This document shows, in pieces, positions 17,415 to 26,788 of a DNA stretch of 39,733 nt. The notes beneath the pieces were generated by a model. That model made no database searches. It saw only the letters and a program-made list of their open reading frames with translations, and was not told the DNA's origin. Positions within the stretch are counted from its first letter, which is position 1. Each line of letters begins with the position of its first letter. Position numbers and translations under genes: made by a program. The stretch is from contig JWZX01003151.1 in assembly GCA_001275005.1 (NCBI GenBank), positions 1-39,733 of the forward strand. Direction: 5' to 3'. This stretch comes from Chrysochromulina tobinii. Its lineage: Eukaryota; Haptophyta; Prymnesiales; Chrysochromulinaceae.

Positions 17415-19502
17415 ATGGCAATTGCACCCGAAAGAAGGCATCTAGTCTCGGCCGCTTATGGTCGTGAGCTGTCCGACGAGAAGACAACGGAGACTACGCT
17501 GCTCACCACCGAGTCGGTCGTTGCTGGCGTGGCACACAGCTGCCTGCGCGGGTGGCGACTGTCCATGGAGGACGAGGCGGTGCTCGAGCTGCTCACACCA
17601 GCGCTCGGCTGCTTCGCCGTGCTCGACGGTCACGGGGGCAGCTTCTGTTCGCGGTGGGGCGCCGACGAGCTGCCGCGGCGGCTGCATCACATCGCACTGT
17701 TGGTGGAGCGCTCTACCGAAGCCGACGAGGCGCGGCAGGTCGCTCAGCAGCTCTCCGAGGCGGTGCGACAGATGGACGCCGACCTGCGCACGCGTGGCCG
17801 ACCCGCGTGGGCGTGCGGCTCCACCCTGGTGGTGCTGCTCGTCACGGAGCGCTCGCTCACGGTGGCCAACCTGGGTGACTCGCGCGCAGTGCTATGCCGC
17901 GCGGGCATGGCGCTGCCGCTCTCGCGCGACCACAAGCCCAAGTCGGCGGCCGAGCGGCAGCGCATCCTGCAGGCGGGCGGCTTCATCGTCGACGGGCGCG
18001 TGAACGGAGACCTCTCCCTCTCGCGCGCCCTCGGCGACTTTCGGCACAAGTGCGTCGCCAACCTGCCGCCCGCCAAGCAGCCGATCTCCGCTGAGCCCGA
18101 GGTGCGCTGCACCGCGCGACTGCGCACTGATCTGTTCGTGGTGCTCGCGTGCGACGGAGTATGGGACGTCATGTCGTCGGCCGACGTCGTGGCCTTTGTG
18201 GCGCAGTTCCTCGAGCGCGCACCCGTTGCCACCGGCGCCAACGCTGCCGCGCCGCCGCCGGCCACTGCGCCGCCTCACGGCGCCGCCGCTGCGATGAAGC
18301 GCTCGGAGCAGGAGGCTGCCACGTGCGGCGCAGCGTGCGCGGCCCACGCGACAGGAAACGGCGTCGTCGGTGGCATCGGCAGTGGGGCCAACGGGGCCAA
18401 CGGCCACGGCTACAGCAGCAACGGGCAGGGCGGCGGCGCTGCGGCTTCAGCGTGTGGCCGACGGACGGCGGCGGCGGGAGGGACGGAGGAGCAGCGCGTC
18501 GCGACGGGTCTGATAATGGAGCGGCTGCTGGACGAGTGCTTGCGACGTGGCTCGACGGATAATATCTCGGCCGTGCTCGTGCTCCTCGAGCCCTCGTTGC
18601 GACCCCGCGAGCCGCTGCTACAGGCTGCGCGCCTGGAGCCCACGCCACCGCTGCATGCTCTACCTGCTCTGGTGGGCGGCGTGCCTCGCTCCGTTCACGC
18701 GGCCGCTCAGGCGCGCGTGCACACCTCCATGGTGCCTTCGCCCACACGGGCGCTGCCGCCAGGAGAGCCCGTCCCAGCCGCGGCGGCCATGGCGCCGCCG
18801 CCGCAGCAGCAGCCGCAGACGCAGCCGCAGACGCAGACGGCCTCGCTGCAGTCGGCCTCGCTGCTGTCAGCGCCGCCGGCGCCGACGACGTCAGGTGCAC
18901 CCTGTGCATCGTCGACGCTTGCCAACGGAAATGGCGCCCAAGCTCACCATGGCCTCGATTACGGCAACGGCGCGCCATCCGCAACCTTGCATGGTGCCAA
19001 GCCCTGCGGCGGGCATGCAGGGTCCACAGGGCTCCCCGCGCCCCCGTTTGAACGCTCTGGGGCCTTCGACAGCCTCTTCGGGAGCGCGCTTGCCGAGGGG
19101 CTGGCGCTCGGAGGGGTGCGCAGTGCCCGGCGGGCGCTGATGCTTGTGTGCGTGCTCCTCACGTGCCTCACCCTCGCCGGCTCGCAGCTGCTCACCGCGG
19201 GAGCGCCCACTCCCATCACGGTTGTCACCGTGGCGCACCAGCGCAACAGAAGGCAGCCGAGGCCGAAGCTCGCATCCTCCTTCAAAGGGATCGCCTCGAC
19301 GGGGCCGCTGTGGCGCCGCGCCAATGCGACGGCGAGCGCCGCGAGCCGGCGGCTGCAGCAGACCTATGAGCTCGCGTACGCGTCGCAGAATGCAACGACG
19401 CTGCAGATGAGCGTTACCTCCGAGCGAGCGCGTGCGCCCAGTATCACGGACAGCCCGCCGCACAGGGGCACTTCTGCGCGGACAGTCCCCCTCAGCATGT
19501 AG
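17415..19502 (+). CDS. PP2C-type protein phosphatase with C-terminal membrane segment
   Basis: 695 residues. Mn2+/Mg2+-dependent Ser/Thr phosphatase. The metal-binding and core motifs are present in order: GWRLSMEDEAVLEL (about 46-59), FAVLDGHGG (about 66-74), CGSTLVVLL, VANLGDSRAVLCRAG, LSLSRALGDFRHK, VVLACDGVWDVMSSADVV and GSTDNISAVLVLLEPS, so it is probably active. A low-complexity insert of about 85 residues (Ala, Gly, Asn, Pro) interrupts the domain between VVAFVAQFLE and RLLDECLRRG. After about residue 400 comes a 170-residue Pro/Gln/Ala/Ser-rich region, a single hydrophobic helix (about 575-592, LMLVCVLLTCLTLAG) and a roughly 100-residue tail. This implies a membrane-bound phosphatase with its domain in the cytosol. 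Its substrate is unknown. Confidence 0.9.
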   Translation: MAIAPERRHLVSAAYGRELSDEKTTETTLLTTESVVAGVAHSCLRGWRLSMEDEAVLELLTPALGCFAVLDGHGGSFCSRWGADELPRRLHHIALLVERSTEADEARQVAQQLSEAVRQMDADLRTRGRPAWACGSTLVVLLVTERSLTVANLGDSRAVLCRAGMALPLSRDHKPKSAAERQRILQAGGFIVDGRVNGDLSLSRALGDFRHKCVANLPPAKQPISAEPEVRCTARLRTDLFVVLACDGVWDVMSSADVVAFVAQFLERAPVATGANAAAPPPATAPPHGAAAAMKRSEQEAATCGAACAAHATGNGVVGGIGSGANGANGHGYSSNGQGGGAAASACGRRTAAAGGTEEQRVATGLIMERLLDECLRRGSTDNISAVLVLLEPSLRPREPLLQAARLEPTPPLHALPALVGGVPRSVHAAAQARVHTSMVPSPTRALPPGEPVPAAAAMAPPPQQQPQTQPQTQTASLQSASLLSAPPAPTTSGAPCASSTLANGNGAQAHHGLDYGNGAPSATLHGAKPCGGHAGSTGLPAPPFERSGAFDSLFGSALAEGLALGGVRSARRALMLVCVLLTCLTLAGSQLLTAGAPTPITVVTVAHQRNRRQPRPKLASSFKGIASTGPLWRRANATASAASRRLQQTYELAYASQNATTLQMSVTSERARAPSITDSPPHRGTSARTVPLSM

Positions 19503-20106
19503 CCGCGACGCAGCCGCGGCACGCGCAGTAATAGTTACTCGAGGTGCGGTCCGGATGGTTCGCGATGGAGTCGATGCCATTTCCGGTTCTTTCGAGTCGC
19601 CGAGGTGGCTTCATACAGTCTCCCACTCGGGTGCAGTCGTCAGTGATTCGACGCCCCTCCGCCCCCTCGCGCGCTCCCCGCCTCCTCCGCCGCCCGCGCG
19701 CGGCCGGCGTTCCGCGTTTTCGCGTTACCGGGGCGCCCCGAGGCCGGGCGCGTGCCGGCGACGAAACTTATTAATACGTACACGCGCGCTGGGCGATCGG
19801 TTACGTAATCACCTACCGACAGTTTACAGATTACACGTACTTCATATATTACTTCATATTACCGGCGGAGCACCCCGGGCGACCGGCCCATCGCGACGTC
19901 CGGTCCGCTCCGCTCGGTCAGCGGCTGCGCACGTTACGTTACCCCCGCCCGTACCGGTCGCGGTCCGCGTCCCGGGTCGGCGCAACGGCGCGTGCTCTGG
20001 CGAGAGAGAGGGCTGCTTGAGGTGCTCGGTACCGTTGTACACGACCACCGGAGCCTGAACGCCTAACGGCATGTTGCAATTACACGTTCGCACCTCCACA
20101 AAGTCC
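19503..20106. other. Convergent 3' flanks of the PP2C and flavoprotein genes
   Basis: An AT-richer stretch (19768-19862) lies between GC-rich ends. No gene or repeat that I can support. Confidence 0.55.
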
Positions 20107-21651
20107 TCACGCCAGCCCCACCTTCTCGGCAAATTTGACAAGCGGCCCCATCGACTCCGAGTACACCTCAAGCGCGCTTAGCTGGATGCCCCAGCTAAGG
20201 CTCGGATAAGCGTGCATCACGTTGCCGAGTGCGCTCACCTTCATCTTACTGGCGAGCGCCACCGCGATCTCTCCGATCATTTCGCCAGCGCCGGGCGCAA
20301 CGATGGTGGCACCGATCAGCTCGGTACTCCCCGCCTTGTAAACCAGCTTGATGAAGCCATGCGCGTCATTCCGGCCGGCGATGGCGCCATCATTTTTGCG
20401 AAGCGGCTTGATCTTGGCACGCACCTTGCCCACGCCGAACTTGGCCATGGCCGCCGACTCCGAAAGGCCGATACTCGCCACCTCGGGCGAGGTGAACGTG
20501 CACGACGGGATCGACTCGCTATACACGCCGCCAAAGCCGAGTGCCAGGCGCAGCACCGCAGGCAACGACGAGAACACGACGTTGGTCATCGCCGCGACGC
20601 CCTGCTTGACTGCGTAATGTGTATACTGCTTATCGCCCGTGCAATCGCCCGCCGCATACACGCCGCGCGCCGTCGTCTGCAGCGTGCCGTCGACCTTGAT
20701 GCCGCCGCTCGGTGTGAGCTCGACGCCAATCTGCTCGAGGCCGAGCGAGCTTGTGAGTGGCTTGCGACCGACGGCGACGAGCAGCGCGTCGGCTCGCACA
20801 GAGGTCGTCGCGCCGCCCGTGAGCTCGATGGTGACCACCTTGGCGCCACCCGCCTCCGTGGCGACGGACCTAGCGCGCCCCGCGACCACTTGGATGCCCT
20901 CGTCCGCGAACGCCTCGGCGAGCACGCCGCCCGCGTCGCCGTCGGCGTCGGGCAACAGCTTGGGGGCGATGATGGTCACCGAACTGCCCAGCCTCGAGAG
21001 TGCCTGCGCGAGCTCGCAGCCAATCGGGCCGCCGCCAATGACGGCGAGGGACGCAGGGAGGCTCTCGAGTGACCAGATCGACTCGTACGTCAGGTAGTCG
21101 CCCTCGACCAAACCGGGCAGGTCGGGCGGCCGCGGCTGCGCGCCCGTCGCGATCACGATGCCCTTCCTCGCCGTGAAGAGCTCGGTTCTGCCGTCGCTGT
21201 TCAGCGTGACCTCCACCTGCTTGCGGTTGATAAAGCGCGCCGCGCCGAAGATGGGTGTCACGCCGAGCGACTCGAAGACCTCAGGCGAGTCGTCCGCATC
21301 GTAAATGCGCTGCCGAATCAGGTCAAGCTGCGCGCGCACGACCTTCATGTCGACCTTGACGTCGCTCGGACTGCCGCCGGTGCTCACGCCATACTTGTGC
21401 GCGGTGCGCACCGCGTGTGCCGCCTTGGCCGTCGCAATCAGCGTCTTCGACGGCACGCAGCCAACCCATGTGCAGTCGCCACCAAAGACGTTGGCCTTCT
21501 CGATGAGCGCGACCGACTTGCCGAGCGACGCCGCGCCCTTGGCCGCGCCGATGCCAGCGGAGCCCGAACCGATGACGAGCAGGTCAAAGGTGTTCTTCGA
21601 GGCGGAGCCGAGCACAGGAAGGGCGAGGATAAGCTTTGCGAATCTACTCAT
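20107..21651 (-). CDS. Class I pyridine nucleotide-disulfide oxidoreductase, mercuric-reductase-like
   Basis: 514 residues. Flavoprotein of the glutathione reductase/lipoamide dehydrogenase/mercuric reductase superfamily. It starts with a short hydrophobic leader (AKLILALPVLGSAS), then the FAD-binding fold DLLVIGSGSAGIGAAKGAAS, and the redox-active disulfide in VFGGDCTWVGCVPSKTLI (C-x4-C, about residues 61-66). The NAD(P)H fold is LAVIGGGPIGCELAQALSRL and the second FAD contact is GVYAAGDCTGDKQYTHYA. The dimerisation domain ends HAYPSLSWGIQLSALEVY: the His is present but not the usual following His-x-T-x-x-E pattern, as in the GGDCTW subgroup known from photosynthetic organisms. The MerA metal-binding Cys pair at the C-terminus is missing, so mercury reduction is unlikely. 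The leader may direct it to the ER or plastid. Confidence 0.86.
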   Translation of the reverse strand: MSRFAKLILALPVLGSASKNTFDLLVIGSGSAGIGAAKGAASLGKSVALIEKANVFGGDCTWVGCVPSKTLIATAKAAHAVRTAHKYGVSTGGSPSDVKVDMKVVRAQLDLIRQRIYDADDSPEVFESLGVTPIFGAARFINRKQVEVTLNSDGRTELFTARKGIVIATGAQPRPPDLPGLVEGDYLTYESIWSLESLPASLAVIGGGPIGCELAQALSRLGSSVTIIAPKLLPDADGDAGGVLAEAFADEGIQVVAGRARSVATEAGGAKVVTIELTGGATTSVRADALLVAVGRKPLTSSLGLEQIGVELTPSGGIKVDGTLQTTARGVYAAGDCTGDKQYTHYAVKQGVAAMTNVVFSSLPAVLRLALGFGGVYSESIPSCTFTSPEVASIGLSESAAMAKFGVGKVRAKIKPLRKNDGAIAGRNDAHGFIKLVYKAGSTELIGATIVAPGAGEMIGEIAVALASKMKVSALGNVMHAYPSLSWGIQLSALEVYSESMGPLVKFAEKVGLA

Positions 21652-22019
21652 CTTCTACGACAAGGCACAAGAGCCCTGTGCGCCTGTGAAACGAAACTAA
21701 CCCTTGGCTGTGAAAACTACAAGTTGTGAAACACAAACGCGCACACTCTGATGTGCACCGCGGTGACCGATGGGCTCGAGTTTCGGGGGAGTGTCACGAC
21801 ACATGTGGTCGATGCATGTGGTCGACACGCACTGGATCTTCCGGATCAAAAACACCGGCGGGAGCCAGGACACACACGGCTGAACCGGTGATGCGTGAGC
21901 GCTAGAACCGCGGGTTTTCTTCAAGTCCACATTCGGTGCTTTGTTTGCAAGCAAGTTTGCGACTTTGCGACGAAACTTTCCAAACCACAAAAAAAAACAG
22001 CTTGACCCCTCATAAGCAT
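21652..22019. promoter_or_regulatory. Divergent region between the flavoprotein and adenylate-kinase-like genes
   Basis: 368 bases between head-to-head start codons. It contains the near-repeat ACATGTGGTCGATGCATGTGGTCGAC (about 21800-21825). No core promoter element was recognised. Confidence 0.3.
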
Positions 22020-25000
22020 ATGCCCGGGAGCGGGAGCCCTCGTGCGTCTGGGCGAGGGCAGCACCGAGCCGCGAGCGCGGCCGGAAGTCCCTCCGCTGTG
22101 GCCGTGGCCGCGGCCGCGCGCTCGCCGCCCTCGCCGCCTGGTACGCCTTCTTCATCATCATCGTCTCCCAACGCGCGGACGACGACGCCGCGCGGCCGGC
22201 CACTGCGTAACCCGTCGCGGTCCCCCGCATCACAGCCTGAGAAGGCCGAGAAGGTGCCGCTCCGCGCCTCGGCGAGCGCCCTCTCTGGTAAGCCGAGTCC
22301 CACCTCATCCGGGCGCAGCCCATCCTCGTCTGCTCGGGCAGCCTCGCTCGAGGCGGAGGTGGCCGCTCTGCGCACGCAGCTGGCGGAGCAGTCCGAAGGC
22401 CACCAGTCTGACATGTCGGCTCTGCGGGCCGAACAGGCGCTCCGACGCGCCGCGCTTGAGGACGCCCTGCGCGCCGAGTCGGCCGAGTCGGAGCGCCGGC
22501 TGTGCCTGCAGTTTGCAGAGGAAGCGACGTCGTTCAAGGTGTCGGCGGACATCTCGCTGCAGCAGGCGCGCGCCGCCTCTCGCTCGGCAATGCGCCGCGA
22601 GATGGCCGTGCTGCGCCGCCAGCTCGAGGGGCTTCGCGGCGTGCTGCTCCTCATCGGCCCGCCTTGCAGCGGCAAGTCCGTCCATGCCGAGGTGCTCTCT
22701 GCCCAGCTCGGCGTTCAGCATGCCTCGCTGGGCACGCTCCTGCAGGACAGCTCCGCCGCGCGCGGGTACGGCGCTGCCGTTCGTGGCGGTCTCGCCGACG
22801 CGCCGGTGCTCACGGATGCGCTCGTGCAGAGAGCGGCGAGCGAACTGCCTCCTGGTGGTGTGCTCGAGATGCTCCTGCGGGCGGCCGCGAGCGCGGACGA
22901 TCGGCTCCTCCTCCTCGAGTGCCCCGCGCATGGCTCGTTGCTGCCACAGCTCCTCATGCGCATTGAGCCGGTCCTCATCCTGCTCGTCGACGCGACCGAT
23001 CGAGCGTGCTTGCGGCGCATGCAACGGAGGTGCCGGCTCGCCGGTCAGCCAACTCCGCCCGCTGCTCAGATGACTAGCTTAGTGGGCACCTACCGGGCGG
23101 TAGACGAGCGCCTTGCGCGCGCGTACGGCAAGAGGCACTATGGGCGGCTCTGCGTCCTCGACGACCGCGTCGCTCTCGAGGAGGCGCCTGCCATCGTCGC
23201 CGAGGCCCTCGTACACACTCTGCACAAGCCGCGTGCCCATTGCGGCGCCTCAGCTGAGCTGTCGCCGGTGCTCGTGGCGGGCGCGGGCAGCAGCGTCGGC
23301 AGCATCGGTGGCATGGGGATTGAGGGCAGTGGCGGCGCCGGCCACGTCACCGGCCACGTCTCCGAGGCGGCGGCCATGGCAGGCGCGATGGCCGCCGCGT
23401 GGGGCCTGGCGCATTTGTCGACAAGCACTCATGACGAGGCAAGTGCGATGGGCTCGGAGGCATCCGCGCTGCTCCTCGAGGCCATGCTCGAGTGCGCCAA
23501 GCGAGGGCAGCGATGTGTGATCTCGGCCAGCCCGCCCACGCTGCCCGCTGCGCTCCGCGCGCTCCGTCGCTACTCGAGCGAGCGATTAGCGCCCGCCTTA
23601 CCCGCGCCCTCCTTGCCCGCGCCGATGGCGCCCACGGCCGCGGCCATCGCGCCCGCCGTCTTTCGCTCGGGTAGCTCGCTGTCTGCAGCGGTGGCCACCG
23701 GTCAGGCTCGCGCAACTACCCCGGCGCTCAGCTCTCCGCCCAGCCCTCTATTGGCTGCCATCCCTCCCCCGCCTGTCTCGGTCGAGGCGCCAGCGGCGGC
23801 GGCGGAGCCGATGTGCCTGGCCTTCATCGTGTCCACGGACGTGCCAGTGACTGCGGGAGGGCGCCCGTCGGCTGTACGGCTGCGCGAGGTGGAGGGGCTT
23901 CGCTCGACGCTCCGAGCGGCCGGTCTGTCGCACGAAGCGCTCGGCGCGACCGTCGCGGCAGTCGGCGCACCCGCCGCTAAGGCGGAGGGCTTCGGCGCCA
24001 TGGTGGGCGCATCATCGCCGACGTCCTTTAGCTGGCAGGCGGCGCTGGCAGCGGTAGCCGAGAGGCTCGTCACGGCGAGCCTCGGCTTGCCGCGCGGGGC
24101 CGGTCCCGACGCCGCCGCCACCCCGTCGCCCACCTCCATCGTCCCCTCGCCCTCGCCCAATGTGCCCTCGTCCGTCGGCGCGTTCAACGCCGCTGCCCAC
24201 GTCACCTCGAGCCCTGGCCACGTGTCGAGCCACGTCACCTCGAGCCCTGGCCACGTGTCGAGCCACGTCACCTTGTCCTACCGCCCCCTTGACACGTGGC
24301 CAGGGGTCGACGGTTCTCATCTCAGAGGGCTGATCGTCGTGAGTGGCGCTGAGCCTCCCGCGGCCGGGAGCTCCAAGGCAGCGGTGGAGCCCTCGTTTTG
24401 CATGCGACTCGCCGAGAAACTCGGCTCGGCGCACGTCGCGCTGCCTTCGCTACTGCGCGAGCAGCTCGCCGCGCTGCACAAGACCTCTGCCTCGTGTCAG
24501 CTGTCGAGGCAGTTGCCGGGCTCGACTCATCCGGTGGATGAGCGCGGCGCCACCATCTCGGAGGGATTGCGCACCGGCAAGCTGCTCTCCGCCGACTCGA
24601 CCCTGCGCGCTGTCCAGACGGCGATCCACGCGGCTCCCGAGGGTCTCGTCCTCGTCGAACACTCGAAGACCGACTCGCCGCTTGAGCACCTCGTCGCACG
24701 CATCCGGCCGTCGCTCGTGCTGCTCGTGCGCCCCATGGCCGCCGCCCCGCCTTCGCCACGCAACAACGGCTGGGCCAATAGCCTCACCGACGTCGACGCG
24801 CGCCAGGCTTACGAGCTGCGCGCGCTCGAGGCGCTCGGCGACGACGCGCCGCAGGAGGTGCGCCTGTGCGCCGCCGTCGTCGAGGAGGCGGCGCAGCTCA
24901 TCTTCGCGCATCTGTCACGCGACGAGATGTACGAGGCTGACGAGGAAAGCGACGACGAACACCTCGAGTACTACGGCGGGTACGACTTGCCGCTCTTCAA

Positions 25001-25037
25001 AAATGTGGCGGAGGCGGCACTTCACCCGACCTGTTGA
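22020..25037 (+). CDS. Large adenylate-kinase-like P-loop protein with a second, degenerate kinase-like domain
   Basis: 1005 residues from ATG 22020. The open frame starts upstream, without an ATG. N-terminus: about 100 residues rich in Ser/Pro/Arg, then a coiled coil (about 105-200). Domain 1 begins LLLIGPPCSGKSVHAEVL, a Walker A loop (about 212-219), followed by HASLGTLLQ (the adenylate-kinase NMP-binding-like helix) and VLILLVDATDRACLRRMQRR (lid region). A roughly 300-residue Ala/Pro/Ser-rich linker follows. Domain 2 (from about 770) repeats the pattern, LIVVSGAEPP, HVALPSLLREQLA, GLRTGKLLSADSTLRAVQ, LVLLVRP, but its P-loop lysine region is lost. It may be a nucleotide monophosphate kinase or a structural (e.g. 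flagellar) relative. Catalysis is unproven even for domain 1, because other active-site arginines are hard to place. Confidence 0.68.
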   Translation: MPGSGSPRASGRGQHRAASAAGSPSAVAVAAAARSPPSPPGTPSSSSSSPNARTTTPRGRPLRNPSRSPASQPEKAEKVPLRASASALSGKPSPTSSGRSPSSSARAASLEAEVAALRTQLAEQSEGHQSDMSALRAEQALRRAALEDALRAESAESERRLCLQFAEEATSFKVSADISLQQARAASRSAMRREMAVLRRQLEGLRGVLLLIGPPCSGKSVHAEVLSAQLGVQHASLGTLLQDSSAARGYGAAVRGGLADAPVLTDALVQRAASELPPGGVLEMLLRAAASADDRLLLLECPAHGSLLPQLLMRIEPVLILLVDATDRACLRRMQRRCRLAGQPTPPAAQMTSLVGTYRAVDERLARAYGKRHYGRLCVLDDRVALEEAPAIVAEALVHTLHKPRAHCGASAELSPVLVAGAGSSVGSIGGMGIEGSGGAGHVTGHVSEAAAMAGAMAAAWGLAHLSTSTHDEASAMGSEASALLLEAMLECAKRGQRCVISASPPTLPAALRALRRYSSERLAPALPAPSLPAPMAPTAAAIAPAVFRSGSSLSAAVATGQARATTPALSSPPSPLLAAIPPPPVSVEAPAAAAEPMCLAFIVSTDVPVTAGGRPSAVRLREVEGLRSTLRAAGLSHEALGATVAAVGAPAAKAEGFGAMVGASSPTSFSWQAALAAVAERLVTASLGLPRGAGPDAAATPSPTSIVPSPSPNVPSSVGAFNAAAHVTSSPGHVSSHVTSSPGHVSSHVTLSYRPLDTWPGVDGSHLRGLIVVSGAEPPAAGSSKAAVEPSFCMRLAEKLGSAHVALPSLLREQLAALHKTSASCQLSRQLPGSTHPVDERGATISEGLRTGKLLSADSTLRAVQTAIHAAPEGLVLVEHSKTDSPLEHLVARIRPSLVLLVRPMAAAPPSPRNNGWANSLTDVDARQAYELRALEALGDDAPQEVRLCAAVVEEAAQLIFAHLSRDEMYEADEESDDEHLEYYGGYDLPLFKNVAEAALHPTC
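24198..24305. repeat. 33-bp tandem repeat with a downstream inverted copy
   Basis: Two perfect 33-bp units (24198-24230, 24231-24263) encoding HVTSSPGHVSS, plus a partial third to about 24273. The segment CCCTGGCCACGTGTCGAG (24245-24262) recurs inverted at 24288-24305 with one mismatch, so the transcript could fold back on the repeat. Confidence 0.88.
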
Positions 25038-25756
25038 TGGTATCGATTGATAGTATGATCTATGATGGAGGTGCTGGGTGCGGGCGCGCGGTCACATGTC
25101 TTTCATGTACCTATGAGTACTCCTATCCATATTAGATTATTAATCACATAGATTAAAACTTATTCCTATAGCCGCAATTGTATAGCCGGAGGCTTCTGGC
25201 GTCCTCGGTATGTATTACGTTAAACCTGAGTTTAGAAGGGTAGCTACCCAGAATTTTTAACAGAAGTGGGCACGAGCGAGGAGCGCAACCGCAAGGTTAA
25301 ACCTTAAACCAAGGTTAAACCGAGGAGCGCAAGGTTGCCGAGCGCCTAGGTGGTAAACGCGGTGCTCTCGGCGCCGTTCGAGCACACTGTCGAGCTCTTC
25401 GTCACTGACGAAGTCTTTGCGGACTGATGCTGCGGACTGATGACGTGTGGACTGTCTTTTGTCTACCCCTGCAATGTTGATGTGCACGCCATTGCTCGCC
25501 GTGGGCCTCATCATTCAGAGGGCACGGCCGCCGCAAATGGTAATGCTGCCGCGTCTCGGTGATGAGGCTGATTGCTTGTTCGACCTTTTGCTGCAGCGCG
25601 CGGTTCAGACGTGCTGCTTCACAGCGCGTTCCTGCCGCGATCCGCCGACAGCGACGTGGCTCGCGAGATCCGCCGACAGCGACGCACCGGAGGCGTTTGA
25701 GCGCATGCACGGCAGTCGGTATCCTGCGAATGCCCTGGCGGATCTACCTCTCTAAG
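25038..25756. other. Intergenic region before the unknown 250-residue gene
   Basis: AT-rich at 25100-25260. It has repeated palindromic GGTTAAACC motifs at about 25292-25322 with a duplicated GAGGAGCGCAA, and a direct repeat GATCCGCCGACAGCGACG at 25639-25656 and 25667-25684. An in-frame extension of the next gene runs up to 25559, but its Arg/Cys-rich content and the repeat make it look non-coding. Confidence 0.5.
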
Positions 25757-26509
25757 ATGCTAGCAGCCCCGCCCCAAGAGATCCAAGTTGAGTCCCTGCT
25801 GAAAACGAACAGGGGGGCATCTCCAAACAATCCGTTTTTAAGTCAAGAAAAAATGACCTACTCGTACGAGCTTGTACCGCAGCAGATCGCGGAGCGTGTC
25901 ATGCAGGCAGCGCAGCAGATTGCCGAGGAGTGGGCATATGAGGCACTTCCGTGCATGGCAGCCGAGAACGAGAAAGTGTGGAGGGATAGGAGGGCGACAG
26001 TCACCCGCGACGACGAGGAGGTGCGAACGACGATGCCCGCGTTTCAACAAGACCAGGATGATAGTGGCGCGGGCGACGGGAGCCCGTTCAAGGGCGGCAA
26101 CTACGACCTGCTTCTCTTCGTCGCAACTCGGCGCGCGGCGTACAGCACATTGGCCGAGCTTGCAATGAAGCCTAGCAAGCGCGGCGAGCACGCGCTGCTG
26201 GCGGAGCAGATGTCCAAGCTGCCACGCGACGGACTGGAGTTGGGGCACGGTGCTGCAGATACGTGGCTCATGGAGCTGCTCGAACTGCCCGTCGTGCTTC
26301 GTATGGACGACGTCGGGGCCGCGTCGGGCACACTGGTCGACCCTCGCGCCGTGGCAGGGGTCGTGCTAAACCATCGGCTTTCCGTGGCAAGGGAGTGGGT
26401 GGGGCTCCTGAGAGGGGCGTCGGAGATGTTCCTCGATGTCAAGCGCAATTATCTTGCGGAGCGCGCGGGCGAGTCGCTTACGGCTGACAGCGGCGAGGAG
26501 CCTTTGTGA
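25757..26509 (+). CDS. Unrecognised soluble protein
   Basis: 250 residues from ATG 25757 (MLAAPPQEIQVESLLKTN). In-frame ATGs at 25559 and 25733 are possible but give unlikely sequence. Alternatively the first exon lies upstream, since CTCTCTAAG and GCTAGCAG just before could be splice acceptors. The protein looks real: MTYSYELVPQQIAERVMQAA starts a helix-rich region (QQIAEEWAYEALPCMAAENE), then an acidic loop, then NYDLLLFVATRRAAYSTLAE, LMELLELPVVLRM and VVLNHRLSVAREWVGLLRGA. There is no membrane segment and no clear targeting signal. No family is recognised; a plastid or mitochondrial protein whose leader is encoded upstream would be one option. Confidence 0.6.
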   Translation: MLAAPPQEIQVESLLKTNRGASPNNPFLSQEKMTYSYELVPQQIAERVMQAAQQIAEEWAYEALPCMAAENEKVWRDRRATVTRDDEEVRTTMPAFQQDQDDSGAGDGSPFKGGNYDLLLFVATRRAAYSTLAELAMKPSKRGEHALLAEQMSKLPRDGLELGHGAADTWLMELLELPVVLRMDDVGAASGTLVDPRAVAGVVLNHRLSVAREWVGLLRGASEMFLDVKRNYLAERAGESLTADSGEEPL

Positions 26510-26788
26510 GGGCGGGCGCGGTCAACCTCGAAGCAGCCTCGACGAAGATAGTGCAAACCCGATCACAAACCCGATATGAACGCGCCTGCGTCGGTCCCGT
26601 AGTTTGATTCGATTGGCCAATGATGACGTGAACAACTAGCTTCAATGTGGCAGAGCGTGTTTTGCTGATCACCATCACGGGGGCCTTTGGGGGCCTGTCC
26701 GCTGTCGGCTGTCGGCCCCCCGAGCGTGGCGCGCCGCTCTAAACGACGTGTTCATAAAGTGAAAGATGAAACAAACTCAGGTTAAACC

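Noticed and set aside
20060-20109. Flavoprotein stop TGA as a C-terminal selenocysteine (as in thioredoxin reductase)
   Set aside because: The following codons (G-L-C-G-G-A-N-V, then stop) do not form the G-C-U-G tail, the family has no such tail, and no SECIS-like hairpin was seen.
25559-25756. N-terminal extension of the unknown 250-residue protein
   Set aside because: Arg/Cys/Ser-rich, and overlaps a direct DNA repeat (25639-25684), so more likely untranslated.
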